From Chryseobacterium phocaeense (GTDB taxonomy: Bacteria > Bacteroidota > Bacteroidia > Flavobacteriales > Weeksellaceae), in the NCBI RefSeq assembly GCF_900169075.1, contig NZ_LT827015.1, forward strand, positions 3,054,158 to 3,118,157: DNA of 64,000 bases. The letters run 5' to 3'. This document shows, piece after piece, positions 34,311 to 43,718 of this stretch. The stretch's first letter is position 1. Each line of letters begins with the position of its first letter. Made by a program: the position numbers and the translations under genes. Below the pieces are notes generated by a model. It did no database searches and had not been told where the DNA came from. It saw nothing but the letters and a program-made list of their open reading frames with translations.

Positions 34311-37163
34311 TTAATTACCAGCTCCTGCTGTTACGGCAGGTTTTGTTTCAGCTTTTTTAGCATTTTCCCACCCGTCTTCCGGCATCAGGGTAGCGGTAAT
34401 TTTCCCTTTGGAAAGGTATTTCTTAGCCACATCCTGAAGGTCTTTTACGGTAAGTGCTTTTACTTTTTCCTGATAGTTCAGGATATCGTATTTGTCACTG
34501 CCATCCAGCTGGTTTTTAGAAAGGGCGCTCAGCCAGAACATATTGTCTTTAAGCTCTGTCTTGTTGTCGTTGTATTCTCCTTCTTTGTATTTGTCAAGAT
34601 CTTTCTGTTCAGGACCTTTGTCTATCAGTTTCTGAAGTTCAGCTACTGCACTTTTTGTAAGTTTTTCTGCATTTTCAGGTCCGCAAGGGAAGCTGATGCT
34701 GAAATTATAAGAGCTGTAAGGAATTTTGTTCATTCCTCCTCTTGCTCCACCGCCGTAGATACCGCTTTCATCCTCTCTAAGCTTCTCAATCACCTTGATC
34801 GTAGCTACTTCCCCAAGTGCTGCAAGGGCAAGAGCTTCTTTCTCATTGTAAGGGGCTTCTCCACTATAAGAGATGGTTACCAAACTCTTAGGATCTTTTC
34901 CTTTTTTGTATATTTTAGCATGGTCTCCGGTCAGCTGTCTGTACCCGGTATCTTTGAAAGTGGCTGTTTTTCCGGAAGTAGGAAGACCTCCGATATATTG
35001 AAGAACCAAATCTTTAAGTTTGGCTTCGTCTACATTGCCTACGAAATAGAACTGGAAGTTTCCGGCATTGGCAAATTTCTCTTTATAAATATCGTACGCT
35101 TTTTTATAATCTGTATTCGCCCAGTCTTTTGCCATCGGGAACAATCCTATAAATCTAGGGTTTTTCTGGTTCATGAACTTCGCATGTTCATTGGAGAAAT
35201 AAGCCTGAGGGTTAGACAGTAGGTTATCCAGCATGGCAGACTGCTTTTCTTTGTAAGCATTAAATGCAGCAGGATTGTAATTCAGGTCTGTAAAATAGGC
35301 ATACATAAGCTCCATAGCCGTTCCCAGGTCTTTCTGTGAAGATCTTCCGGAAACTCCTTCGAAGTAAGGGCCTACCATTGGATTTACGCTGGCCTGTTTC
35401 CCGGCAAGATAGTTAGTAAGGTCTGCCTTGGAAAGTCCACTTACTCCAGCCTCGGAAAGGGCTCCAAAAGCAAACTGGGTTTTAATGAAATCTGCATCGG
35501 AGATCAGGGAATTTCCTCCTAAGCTTCTTGCGGAGAAAACAATTTCGTCATCTTTGAAATCAGTTTTCTTGAAGGTAACTTTAGCTCCGTTGCTTAACGT
35601 CCAGGTTGTAGTACCCAGCTTGGCATCGGTTTCAGTTTTAGCAATTTTTCCTTCTGATTTAAATGGTTTTACCAGGTTTTTAATAGCTGCTTTCTCTTCG
35701 TAAGGTTTAAGATCAGCCATTTTTACCGTTTCAAAAGTATTCATCACCATAGCTTCTGTAGGCATGGTCACGTTATCTTTTTTAGGACCTGTAATCACGA
35801 TGACACGGCTGTCATCTTTCACCATTTTTTTGATGATTTCATTGGTCTGAGCCAGGGTAACCTTAGGCAGGAAAGACTTGGTATCCTCATATTCCCATGC
35901 AATTCCCGGCATTGGCTCCTGCTCCAGGAAATTTCTTACATACTCATCAACCAGCATATCACTTTCCGTTTTATCGCGGTTGTTGTAAGATCTTTCAATA
36001 TTGGAGATCATCTGCGCTTTAGCCCTGTCCAGTTCAGACTGGGTAAACCCGAATCTTTTTGCTCTTTCCACCTCTTCCAGAAGAACTTTCAAAGCGTTCA
36101 GCTGGTTTCCTTCTTTCACCATCGCAAATCCCTGGAAAGCTTCCTTGGTTCTGGCATAGGTTCCTCCATGATAAACGGATCCGTAGGTAAATGGAGGATT
36201 GTTTGAATTGATAAGCTCTCTCAGCCTGTTATTCAGCATTGTTGTAGAAAGTCCTTCTACAATGCTCTGGTTGTATTGTTCCACTGTAACATCCGGCTGG
36301 TAGGCATCAGCATCTTTCATGATGAACTGAACCATTGAGCTGGTAGCATCCGGGTCCGTTTCTATGGCTACCAATGTTTCTTTATGATTCGGAAGATCAA
36401 ATACTTTTCTTTCTCTCGGCTTTGAAGGATTTTTATATTTCCCGAAGTTATCTTTAACCTTTTTTTCAACCTCATCTACATTGATGTCTCCTACCACAAC
36501 TATTGCCATCAGGTCCGGTCTGTACCAGTCCTGGTGGAATTTTCTGATCACATCCGGTTTAAAGTTTTCCAGAACTTCTTTTTTACCGATCGGAAGTCTG
36601 TCCGCATACTGGGATTTGTATAATAATTTAGGAAGATATTTATCCGCCATTCTTTTATCAGCACCGAGTCCTAATCTCAACTCTTCAAGAACTACTCCTC
36701 TTTCTTTATTAATCTGTGCATCTGAAAGCGTGGCATTAAAAGCCCAGTCTTCCATTACTTTCAGTCCGGCGTCCAGGTTACCCGGCTTATCCAGCGGAAC
36801 AGGAAGCATGTATACGGTTTCATCAAAGCTGGTGTAGGCGTTAAGGTGTTGTCCGAATTTCACTCCGATAGACTGCAGGAAATCTACCAGCTTGTTGTCC
36901 GGAAAATTCTTGGTTCCGTTAAAGTTCATATGCTCCATAAAGTGGGCTAGACCTCTCTGGTTTTCATCTTCCAGAATAGATCCGGCATTGATGGCCAGAC
37001 GGAAATCTACTTTCTTTTCAGGTAATGAGTTTTTTTTGATGTAGTACTTCATTCCGTTGGGAAGAGTACCGATTCTCACAGAAGGATCCATTGGGATGTT
37101 CTGTCCGAAAACATTCGCAGACATCAGGAAGATCACTGCAAATGAGGATAAAACTTTCTTCAT
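34311..37163 (-). CDS. M16 family zinc metallopeptidase (insulinase/pitrilysin type)
   Basis: A 950-residue protein with a signal peptide (MKKVLSSFAVIFLMSANVFGQ). The inverted zinc motif HFMEH is at 74-78 in the active N-terminal domain, and the downstream Glu is in VLEELRLG. A second M16-like domain without the motif follows from about 500. It degrades peptides, probably in the periplasm. A LolA-like gene follows the upstream direction. Length fits the two-domain periplasmic family. Confidence 0.94.
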   Translation of the reverse strand: MKKVLSSFAVIFLMSANVFGQNIPMDPSVRIGTLPNGMKYYIKKNSLPEKKVDFRLAINAGSILEDENQRGLAHFMEHMNFNGTKNFPDNKLVDFLQSIGVKFGQHLNAYTSFDETVYMLPVPLDKPGNLDAGLKVMEDWAFNATLSDAQINKERGVVLEELRLGLGADKRMADKYLPKLLYKSQYADRLPIGKKEVLENFKPDVIRKFHQDWYRPDLMAIVVVGDINVDEVEKKVKDNFGKYKNPSKPRERKVFDLPNHKETLVAIETDPDATSSMVQFIMKDADAYQPDVTVEQYNQSIVEGLSTTMLNNRLRELINSNNPPFTYGSVYHGGTYARTKEAFQGFAMVKEGNQLNALKVLLEEVERAKRFGFTQSELDRAKAQMISNIERSYNNRDKTESDMLVDEYVRNFLEQEPMPGIAWEYEDTKSFLPKVTLAQTNEIIKKMVKDDSRVIVITGPKKDNVTMPTEAMVMNTFETVKMADLKPYEEKAAIKNLVKPFKSEGKIAKTETDAKLGTTTWTLSNGAKVTFKKTDFKDDEIVFSARSLGGNSLISDADFIKTQFAFGALSEAGVSGLSKADLTNYLAGKQASVNPMVGPYFEGVSGRSSQKDLGTAMELMYAYFTDLNYNPAAFNAYKEKQSAMLDNLLSNPQAYFSNEHAKFMNQKNPRFIGLFPMAKDWANTDYKKAYDIYKEKFANAGNFQFYFVGNVDEAKLKDLVLQYIGGLPTSGKTATFKDTGYRQLTGDHAKIYKKGKDPKSLVTISYSGEAPYNEKEALALAALGEVATIKVIEKLREDESGIYGGGARGGMNKIPYSSYNFSISFPCGPENAEKLTKSAVAELQKLIDKGPEQKDLDKYKEGEYNDNKTELKDNMFWLSALSKNQLDGSDKYDILNYQEKVKALTVKDLQDVAKKYLSKGKITATLMPEDGWENAKKAETKPAVTAGAGN

Positions 37164-37269
37164 ATAATTTGATTTTATTTCGGACTAAAATTATCAATTA
37201 TTCACCAGCTTAAGAAATGGAAAAATTCATATTATAGTTAAAGTTGAGTTAAAATTAAAAAGTCAACAA

Positions 37270-37294
37270 AAAAGCCGGAAAACATCCGGCTTTT
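37270..37294 (-). terminator. Terminator of the LolA-like gene
   Basis: AAAAGCCGGA / TCCGGCTTTT with loop AAACA, 20 bp past the stop, flanked by A-run. Confidence 0.85.
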
Positions 37295-37314
37295 ATTTCG
37301 TAAAACATTACTTT

Positions 37315-38001
37315 TTATTTGAAATCTGCATCAGAAACGCCTGTATTCAAAACAATTTTCGTTGTTTTTATTGTCATTTTCTGACCTTTTCCTTCAATAT
37401 CTACTTCTGACGGGAATTTCAGCCCATCAACGGTCATATAATTCTTTACGGTAACCGTTCCCTCTCCTGCTACTGAGCTATACAAAAGTCCCGTAGCCGG
37501 ATCAAAGAAAAATTTTCCTTTTTCTGAGGATAATACATTGTAATCTTTATCGCCCATTTTCTCAACGGTTACTTCCTTAAAAGTGGTAGGATTGAATGCC
37601 AAGGCTTCAATGGTAGTTCCTTTTTTAAGCTCAGCAATAGTCTCAGCCGGGAAATCAGATTTCTGGCCTGCTCTTTCAATATACCCTTTTTCACCGTCGA
37701 ACACCTGGGTTACTTTCTGTCCCATAGCGGTCTGCACGGATTTGAATTTATTGCCCTGTTTCATTGTGCTCATGGTGACGTCCATCCCCTGAACATTAAG
37801 TGTATTATCTGTAATGCTAGACTTTACGGCTTCTAATTTGGCCTTGCCTCCCAAAGCTTTGAAGTAATTATCAACAACCTGGTTTGGGGTAAGTTTGGAT
37901 TTTACAACTTCCGTCTTTGCGGGAGCTGTACTGGTCTGCTGAGCTGTTGCAGGTACTGAAAAAAGTACGGCACAGAAAAACGGAATGATGATCTTTTTCA
38001 T
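37315..38001 (-). CDS. LolA-like outer-membrane lipoprotein-sorting fold protein
   Basis: A 228-residue protein starting at ATG 38001 (MKKIIIPFFCAVLFSV), where a signal peptide begins; an in-frame start 16 codons earlier has no such logic. Mature residues show VVDNYFKALGGKAKLEAVKS (family start), MDVTMSTMKQGNKFKS, QVFDGEKGYI, and a C-terminal TVKNYMTVDGLKFPSEVDI strand typical of half-barrel LolA/LolB proteins. It could carry lipids or lipoproteins in the periplasm. The role relative to the M16 peptidase, 151 bp downstream, is not clear. Confidence 0.75.
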   Translation of the reverse strand: MKKIIIPFFCAVLFSVPATAQQTSTAPAKTEVVKSKLTPNQVVDNYFKALGGKAKLEAVKSSITDNTLNVQGMDVTMSTMKQGNKFKSVQTAMGQKVTQVFDGEKGYIERAGQKSDFPAETIAELKKGTTIEALAFNPTTFKEVTVEKMGDKDYNVLSSEKGKFFFDPATGLLYSSVAGEGTVTVKNYMTVDGLKFPSEVDIEGKGQKMTIKTTKIVLNTGVSDADFK

Positions 38002-38145
38002 ATCTATAATAAGTTTAGGATGTAAATATAGGAATATTGCACACAACAACTAAGCCACGGAACATTAATCCTTGGATAGTTTATAATTCTCGGGGTATAC
38101 ATTAAGATTTTTTAACGGATTTTAATTTTTAATGCTTTTTAAACC

Positions 38146-38283
38146 ATTAAGATTCTTATTAAGTTTTTAAGAATATTGGATGAACTTCTCTTTAAGTAGT
38201 GATTCGTTTTTTTATGAAGTTAAATTCTTCAATATTACTTGTTCAGATTAAAAATCTGCGTAATCGGCAAGATCTGCGAGAAG
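38146..38283. repeat. Dispersed intergenic repeat, copy 2
   Basis: ATTAAGATTCTTATTAAG then TTTTTAAGAATATT (38146-38177) corresponds to 574-603. AAAAATCTGCGTAATC ... GATCTGCGAGAAG (38250-38283) corresponds to 525-557. Order is reversed relative to copy 1. Confidence 0.6.
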
Positions 38284-38393
38284 CTTTTTTTTCACGAAAA
38301 GTTTTATCATTATAGTATTGATTTTAAGGAAGCTAAGAAGAATCAACAAGTTGATTTGATAAAGCGGAAGTTACATTAATACATAGACATAAA

Positions 38394-38419
38394 AAAACCT
38401 CCGATTGCGCGGAGGTTTT
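38394..38419 (-). terminator. Terminator of the trigger factor gene
   Basis: AAAACCTCCG / CGGAGGTTTT with a 6-nt loop, 23 bp past the stop, with A-run. Confidence 0.9.
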
Positions 38420-38442
38420 CAAATATTTATATTGAAATAAAA

Positions 38443-39777
38443 TTATTTCTTAAGTTCTTCTAAAAACTCATCGTGAGAGATTTTAGTTTCTTTTTTTCCA
38501 CCTTTTTCAAGGATAACGTCTTTCAGTTTAGCCATTGCTACTTCAGAAGAAATTTGTCTTACCTGCTCCTGATCTTTCAACATTTCAACAGCATATTTCT
38601 GGATCTCTTCATCTCCTAAGTGGTGAATTCCGTAGATCGCCAACTGGTTTCTTACCAACTGCTCAGCCTGAGCCAATACATCAGCGTAGTCTAACTGGAT
38701 CTCGTTATCAGTCATTAATTTTCCTTCAATGATCTGGTATCTTAACTGGTTTTTCTCTGCATTAAGAACTTCTTTAGCATGCTCTTCAGACTGGATATTC
38801 TGGTTAGAGAATAATAACCATTTTACAAGGAATTCTTCAGGAAGTTTTACTTCTTCTTTTTCAGTAACCTGCTCCAATACTTTATTCACATAGTGAACGT
38901 CAGCATTCTGCTGGAAGTACTCATCCAATTCAGATTTTACTTTTTCTTTAAGCTCTTCTTCAGATTTGATAGTCCCTTCTCCGTATACTTTGTCGAATAA
39001 TTCCTGGTTAAGCTCAGCTAAGTTCAGTGAATAGAAATCTTTTACTTTAACTTCTACTTCAGCGTGGTGTAAATGCTCCACTTCTTCTTTAGAGAATCCT
39101 AATTCTTTAGCTAATTCTTCATTCTCTGCAAGAGTTTCTTTAGATACTTTTACAGAACCGTCCATTTTCAACGCTTTTACCAATTTGAAAGCTTCTTTGT
39201 TTTCAGCAGTAATGGTAGCATTTTTTGGGTGGTGGTTATGTTCTCCTTCAGCATCTTCTTCTACAACCTGAGAAATTTCCAAAGCTATGTAAGAATCTTT
39301 AGTGATTTTATCCTGAGGAACCTGCTCTGCAAAACGCTTCTGCATGTTCTCAATACTTTTTGTAATTTCTTTGTCGGAAGCCTCTACTTTATAGTGAGGT
39401 GCTTCATATTTAGAAAGATCTATAGTGAATTCAGGCTCATATCCTACTTCGAAAGCCACTTCAATTTGAGCAGCGTTATAATCCAATTCGTTTACTGGCT
39501 GAGGAACAGGCTGGCCAACTAGTCTTAATTTGTTTTCATTAACATAGTTGTTCAATGCGTCAGAAACCTGCTTGTTGATTTCTTCGAATGCAATACCTGC
39601 TTCATATTGTTTTTTAACCATACTCAAAGGCACTTTCCCTTTTCTGAAACCAGGAACTTGCGCATTTTTAGCATAATTAATCAACTGCTTATCTACTTTT
39701 TCTTTGTAGTCAGATTTTTCCAATGTCACTGTAAGCAATGCACTTACATCATCATGGTTTTTTGCGGTAACCTTCAT
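38443..39777 (-). CDS. tig: Trigger factor, ribosome-associated chaperone
   Basis: A 444-residue protein. The ribosome-binding N-terminal domain has the signature GFRKGKVPLSMVKKQYE (family GFRxGKxP), residues 43-60. The middle holds a PPIase-like insertion region that is divergent and acidic/His-rich (DAEGEHNHHPKN). The C-terminal helices form the chaperone cradle. It binds nascent chains at the ribosome exit. Monocistronic, with a TATTTTTG -7 box 22 nt upstream. Bacteroidota trigger factors often have divergent PPIase domains, so peptidyl-prolyl activity is uncertain. Confidence 0.95.
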   Translation of the reverse strand: MKVTAKNHDDVSALLTVTLEKSDYKEKVDKQLINYAKNAQVPGFRKGKVPLSMVKKQYEAGIAFEEINKQVSDALNNYVNENKLRLVGQPVPQPVNELDYNAAQIEVAFEVGYEPEFTIDLSKYEAPHYKVEASDKEITKSIENMQKRFAEQVPQDKITKDSYIALEISQVVEEDAEGEHNHHPKNATITAENKEAFKLVKALKMDGSVKVSKETLAENEELAKELGFSKEEVEHLHHAEVEVKVKDFYSLNLAELNQELFDKVYGEGTIKSEEELKEKVKSELDEYFQQNADVHYVNKVLEQVTEKEEVKLPEEFLVKWLLFSNQNIQSEEHAKEVLNAEKNQLRYQIIEGKLMTDNEIQLDYADVLAQAEQLVRNQLAIYGIHHLGDEEIQKYAVEMLKDQEQVRQISSEVAMAKLKDVILEKGGKKETKISHDEFLEELKK

Positions 39778-39799
39778 TATTGATTAAAATTTTAGGTTG

Positions 39800-39807
39800 C
39801 AAAAATA
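39800..39807 (-). promoter_or_regulatory. -7 element of tig
   Basis: The minus strand reads TATTTTTG, 22 nt before ATG 39777. Confidence 0.5.
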
Positions 39808-39953
39808 TGAAATTTTTATGAAAATCACTCAACTAAAACCAACTTAAAAAGCCAAATATTGTTAAAAGAGATTCAACTTCATTATCGTTCGGTCAGAAAA
39901 AGATTTAATTGTTTAAAAAGTATTATATGACTTTAATCCTCCCTCATCAAATA

Positions 39954-39984
39954 AAAAACCACCGGATACATTCCAGTGGTTTTT
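39954..39984 (-). terminator. Terminator of the TonB-lipoprotein operon
   Basis: AAAAACCAC ... GTGGTTTTT, with inner GG/CC pairing, 23 bp past the lipoprotein stop. Confidence 0.75.
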
Positions 39985-40007
39985 GGTAACAAAATCAAAT
40001 AATGGGA

Positions 40008-40568
40008 TTAATGGGCATCAACAGTAATGTCTACATCACTTTCCCCACCAGTAGTCTGCCCCAATTGATTTGTTGCTGAGGGATAGTTCTGGTTAACAGA
40101 TGTAGGGCCATGAATAAGTTTGATATTCATTTTACCTGTCGCCTGAGTAGAATTAACTGTCCATTCAGTTTTTAAACCTAACTTCTGACCGTCTGTTCTC
40201 ACTATATCGTTTGCAGCTCTCAGTACAACGATATCTGCATTGGCAGGAGCATATGTAATAAAATGATGATCTTTTTCTTCCACAATTTCCTCTGATGAAT
40301 GATAGTGGTCGTCATGTTTAATCTGGAAATCCAATTCTGCCAGATAAGTATCTCCTGCGTGCAGATGCAAGTGACCATCCGCAACACCTGAAATAACATT
40401 TAAAGTCTGTATATCCGTTGCATCAGCCTTATTTGTAAGTTTAAGAACCACTTTCCCTATTTCGTCGTGCTCGTGAACATCTTCAGGAATTGCGTCGTCA
40501 TCATTTCGACAAGAGAAAACTAAAAGAGCTGCAAAAAGGACTAATGTTATATTGATGAATTTTTTCAT
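40008..40568 (-). CDS. His-rich lipoprotein, probably metal-binding
   Basis: A 186-residue protein with a lipoprotein signal (MKKFINITLVLFAALLVFSC, lipobox Cys20). The mature part is unusually rich in histidine in clusters: DVHEHDE, GHLHLHAG, KHDDHYHSS, KDHH. It has a beta-rich pattern. It lies 27 bp downstream of a TonB receptor gene and ends with VDITVDAH. It probably binds a transition metal at the outer membrane and passes it to, or takes it from, the receptor. The metal (Zn, Cu or other) is not determined by sequence. Confidence 0.75.
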   Translation of the reverse strand: MKKFINITLVLFAALLVFSCRNDDDAIPEDVHEHDEIGKVVLKLTNKADATDIQTLNVISGVADGHLHLHAGDTYLAELDFQIKHDDHYHSSEEIVEEKDHHFITYAPANADIVVLRAANDIVRTDGQKLGLKTEWTVNSTQATGKMNIKLIHGPTSVNQNYPSATNQLGQTTGGESDVDITVDAH

Positions 40569-40595
40569 TTTAATGTAAATTTTAAGTTGTAATAA

Positions 40596-42980
40596 TTAGA
40601 AATTGTATTTAAGAGTAACGACGAAATTCCTTCCGGGTTCGTACATATAATACCTGAGTCTGTTCAGATATTCCCGGTACTCTACGTTAAAAATGTTGTT
40701 GATTCTGAAATTTAAATTCAGATTTTTAAATAAATCTGCTCCAACCGAAGCATTGAATAATGTAAACGCAGCAGGAGTAGAACTAAAATCCACGATTTCA
40801 TTTCTTTCCACACCGTCTTTAATAAATGTTACCGGTAAATTCCTTATAGGAAAATGATTCTGTTTAAATGTATTTTCGTTTTCCAAAGTGACATAGAAAT
40901 TCTTAGGTTTATTCAGATTAAGCTCAATAGAATTTCTCAGCTTTGCAGGCATCATCAGAATTAATGGCTCATTATTCGAAAGATCATCACCTCTCAAAAT
41001 ACTGAATCCGGATCTCCATTTTAAATTATCCAGGATCGATAATTCCGCATCGGCATCCAAACCGTAGATTCTTGCTTTAATCTGCTGGTAAGACCAAACA
41101 GGAAAAACCCCTCTGTTTGTATTTAAGACACTTGTCGGAATCTGATTGACAAAATTATCAGAAATCATAAAATAGGGATTGGCTTCAATATGAAGACCTT
41201 TCAGAACATTAAAGTGACCGGCCAATGAAAGATTAATATTATAAACCGTTTCTTTTTTGATGCTCAAATTACCCTCTTCCATCACAGCCGCCGAATGATG
41301 CAGCCCATCCGAAAAAAGCTCTGCCGCATTCGGACTTCTGTCTGCCCTTGACAAATTCAGTTTAAATTCAAGACTCTGTATTGGTTTGTAATCCAGCCCG
41401 ATATTAGCAGAAAAATTATGATAGTCCAAAATCGGCCTTGTTAATGTTCTGCTTCCGGATTCACTCACAAAAAATTGTGGAAAAATGTCAGCATAGTTAT
41501 CATTCCACTTATCAGAATCATAATATTTATAAGCATCATATCTGCTGAAATCATATCGCACTGCAGCTTCTGCATTGAATTTTGAATTGAAACGATATTT
41601 AAAAACAGAAAAAGCCCCGCCGTCATATCTGTAATAATCAGGAATCAAACGTCTGGCCTTGGTTGCCGGATCAGGAAAATTATCCTGAAAAGCCGCAGAA
41701 ATTCCGCTTTCCAGACTCCAATTTGTTCGTTCAATTAAATGGACTAAGCTTGCCGAATGAGTAATTAACCGCAAATCCATTGAAGGCAGCTCGCTAAGCT
41801 CTCCTTTTCTGATGTCAAACTCTTTTCGTCGGTTTAGCTGAAAGCTGTACTGAAAAGTCAGTTTCCCAAAATCAGCAAATCTTCTGTACGCCGAAAGTTT
41901 TGCAATATGATGCTCTACTTCCTGCTTAGGGTTGTCTATATCATAGGAAAACTGATCCAGATAAAAAGGCTGTCCAAAATTAACCGCATTGTAAAAATCC
42001 TCAGGACTCGACAGATGCGCTCCTTTATAAATTCCAAATTCCTGATTGATTCCGCTATATGAAATATCAAAACCCTGGAGAAAACTATGCTTCCCAAATA
42101 CGAAATTAAAAGAATTAAATTCCATTCCGGTATTCTGCAACGTATGATTCGGAACATATTGGTCTCCTGTTTTTCTGTAACTTCCACCGGTTTTCACAAA
42201 CCATTGGTTTTCCCATGTTTTAGCAACGTTAGCTGAAATTTCACCTCCCTTTCCACTGGAAATCCCAGAAAGTTTGAGATTTCCCATAATGGTGTCTTTC
42301 TTTGGTAAAACTGCGGGTTCCAAAACCACAACTCCGCCAACTCCTTCGTTCCCATACTTCAAAGCGGATGCACCTTTAATAACATCAATATGTTCAAAAT
42401 CATTCACATCAATGTTTGGGGCATGCTCTACTCCCCATTCCTGCTCTGCCATTTTCACCCCATTGTTTACAATAGAAATCCGGCTTCCGTACAAACCCCG
42501 GATTACCGGTTTTGTAATATTATTACCGGTTTTCAATGCAGTGACACCTGAAAGCTTAGATAATAAATTCCCTAAATTCTCAGTGGAATTCCTCTCGATT
42601 TCAGTTTTATCAAGCGTTCTCATAATCACGGAGCCTTTTGTTTTATGGCTTCCATGGATGGTCACCGTTTCAATATCCTTACTGTGATGCTCCAGGGTAA
42701 TGGTTAAATGTACATCCTGACCGACTCCTATATTTTCAGTATAATCATCACAATCAGGGTGTTTAGCAATGAGTGTATAGTTTCCCGCAGGAATTTTGCT
42801 GAATATAAACTTCCCCTTACTGTCTGTTTTAGCTGTAAATCCGCCGATATTCACCACTGCATTTTCCAGCAATGTTTTATCGTGAAAATCCTGAACGGTT
42901 CCTGCTACAGTATAGGTTTTTTGTGCATTGAACAATGTAAGTCCGCAAAGGACCAACATCAGACTATATATCAATTTCAT
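40596..42980 (-). CDS. TonB-dependent outer-membrane receptor
   Basis: A 794-residue protein starting at ATG 42980 (MKLIYSLMLVLCG, signal peptide); the frame is open a further 62 codons upstream without signal-peptide features. A carboxypeptidase-like regulatory domain covers about 25-105 (VAGTVQDFHDKTLLENAVVNIGG). The plug follows (VIMRTLDKTEIERNSTENLGNLLSKLSGV, PVIRGLYGSRISIVNNGV), then a 22-strand barrel ending in RNFVVTLKYNF with terminal Phe. It imports a ligand using TonB energy. The downstream His-rich lipoprotein suggests a metal or metal complex. A CGCAATCAA box and TCTATTTG lie just before the start. Confidence 0.92.
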   Translation of the reverse strand: MKLIYSLMLVLCGLTLFNAQKTYTVAGTVQDFHDKTLLENAVVNIGGFTAKTDSKGKFIFSKIPAGNYTLIAKHPDCDDYTENIGVGQDVHLTITLEHHSKDIETVTIHGSHKTKGSVIMRTLDKTEIERNSTENLGNLLSKLSGVTALKTGNNITKPVIRGLYGSRISIVNNGVKMAEQEWGVEHAPNIDVNDFEHIDVIKGASALKYGNEGVGGVVVLEPAVLPKKDTIMGNLKLSGISSGKGGEISANVAKTWENQWFVKTGGSYRKTGDQYVPNHTLQNTGMEFNSFNFVFGKHSFLQGFDISYSGINQEFGIYKGAHLSSPEDFYNAVNFGQPFYLDQFSYDIDNPKQEVEHHIAKLSAYRRFADFGKLTFQYSFQLNRRKEFDIRKGELSELPSMDLRLITHSASLVHLIERTNWSLESGISAAFQDNFPDPATKARRLIPDYYRYDGGAFSVFKYRFNSKFNAEAAVRYDFSRYDAYKYYDSDKWNDNYADIFPQFFVSESGSRTLTRPILDYHNFSANIGLDYKPIQSLEFKLNLSRADRSPNAAELFSDGLHHSAAVMEEGNLSIKKETVYNINLSLAGHFNVLKGLHIEANPYFMISDNFVNQIPTSVLNTNRGVFPVWSYQQIKARIYGLDADAELSILDNLKWRSGFSILRGDDLSNNEPLILMMPAKLRNSIELNLNKPKNFYVTLENENTFKQNHFPIRNLPVTFIKDGVERNEIVDFSSTPAAFTLFNASVGADLFKNLNLNFRINNIFNVEYREYLNRLRYYMYEPGRNFVVTLKYNF

Positions 42981-43282
42981 TGTCAAATAGATTGATTGCG
43001 TACCTTTTTCAGGTACATTTTTCGTAAAAATTTTGTTGAAGGGGGATGCTAATTGTACAATGTAAAATGTATTAATGACTGATGACTCAGATGCCTGAAT
43101 AAGATCTTGAGATTTAAGAAAGATGCTGAGCTCTAAGTTTAAGAATCGCAAATAAGCAGATCCCAACTCACCAACTCTAAAGCCCTCTGAATTCTCAGAC
43201 CCCGAAACCAGAATCCTGTATCAGACAACATTACCCCAATATTGAACTTTAAACCCAATTAAAGCCAATAAAAATCTATGAT
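42981..43282. other. Upstream region of the TonB operon
   Basis: About 300 bp between the receptor start and the small CxxCH protein stop. It holds the promoter/box at 42984-43000 and an octamer-type stretch (ACTCACCA, ACTCTAAA near 43165-43180). Otherwise nothing recognisable. Confidence 0.4.
42984..43000 (-). promoter_or_regulatory. CGCAATCAA box next to a TTTG promoter element, TonB receptor
   Basis: The minus strand reads CGCAATCAA (43000-42992), then TCTATTTG (42991-42984; one mismatch to TAnnTTTG), 3 nt before ATG 42980. The same 9-mer precedes TTTG elements at 57591 and 61445. Confidence 0.4.
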
Positions 43283-43639
43283 TTATGAAACTGCGGGAGG
43301 CCCCCGAAGCTGAAAAGTGAATTTGGTCTGTGACCATATCTTTTCCTGAATCGCAATACTTTGCTTTACTTCGTGCGCAAAATGTTCAAAAGTAAAACTG
43401 AACTCCTCAGGAATCAATGTATTTCCGGTTGCTAAGAAATGACATGCCAGACAGTCGCCCGGTTTGTCTTTAGCAAAAGCTTTAGTAACGGTATTTTCGG
43501 TCTTCTTAAGATTGAAACTCTTAAAATAATCCATCGTATCATGATGGTGAAAACTCTGGGAAAACAGCGCAATGAAGTAAATCCCAAACAATAGCTTTGA
43601 GATAAAATTCTTCAGATTTCTGCTTTCCTTAAAAATCAT
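43283..43639 (-). CDS. Small membrane-anchored protein with His and CxxC motifs
   Basis: A 118-residue protein with an N-terminal hydrophobic segment (FISKLLFGIYFIALFSQSF) followed directly by HHHD. The middle contains GDCLACHFL, a CxxC motif next to His. Similar small proteins (DUF2946-like) are found near metal-uptake receptors. It lies upstream in the same direction as the His-rich lipoprotein/TonB pair. It may be a periplasmic metal-handling accessory. A heme c role for the CxxCH is possible but unlikely. Confidence 0.65.
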   Translation of the reverse strand: MIFKESRNLKNFISKLLFGIYFIALFSQSFHHHDTMDYFKSFNLKKTENTVTKAFAKDKPGDCLACHFLATGNTLIPEEFSFTFEHFAHEVKQSIAIQEKIWSQTKFTFQLRGPPAVS

Positions 43640-43718
43640 AAGGGTAAAATTATAAAAATAATTTAAGTTTTATGAAAAAAACTATACAATACGTCGCTGA
43701 ATGATTTTTTTTGTTACA

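Larger units (their letters stand above)
38002..38442. other. Repeat-bearing intergenic region before trigger factor
   Basis: A 441-bp AT-rich gap holding a second copy of both dispersed modules found at 525-607, and the trigger-factor terminator (38394-38419). No ORF. Confidence 0.6.

Noticed and set aside
34299..35222. Plus-strand 307-codon frame opposite the M16 peptidase
   Set aside because: It overlaps the terminator and the peptidase 3' end, and is Phe/Ser/Cys-rich with no recognisable domain.
43283..43639. Small CxxCH protein as a cytochrome c
   Set aside because: There is a single CxxCH with no Met ligand region or other c-type features; a metal-handling role fits the neighbours better.
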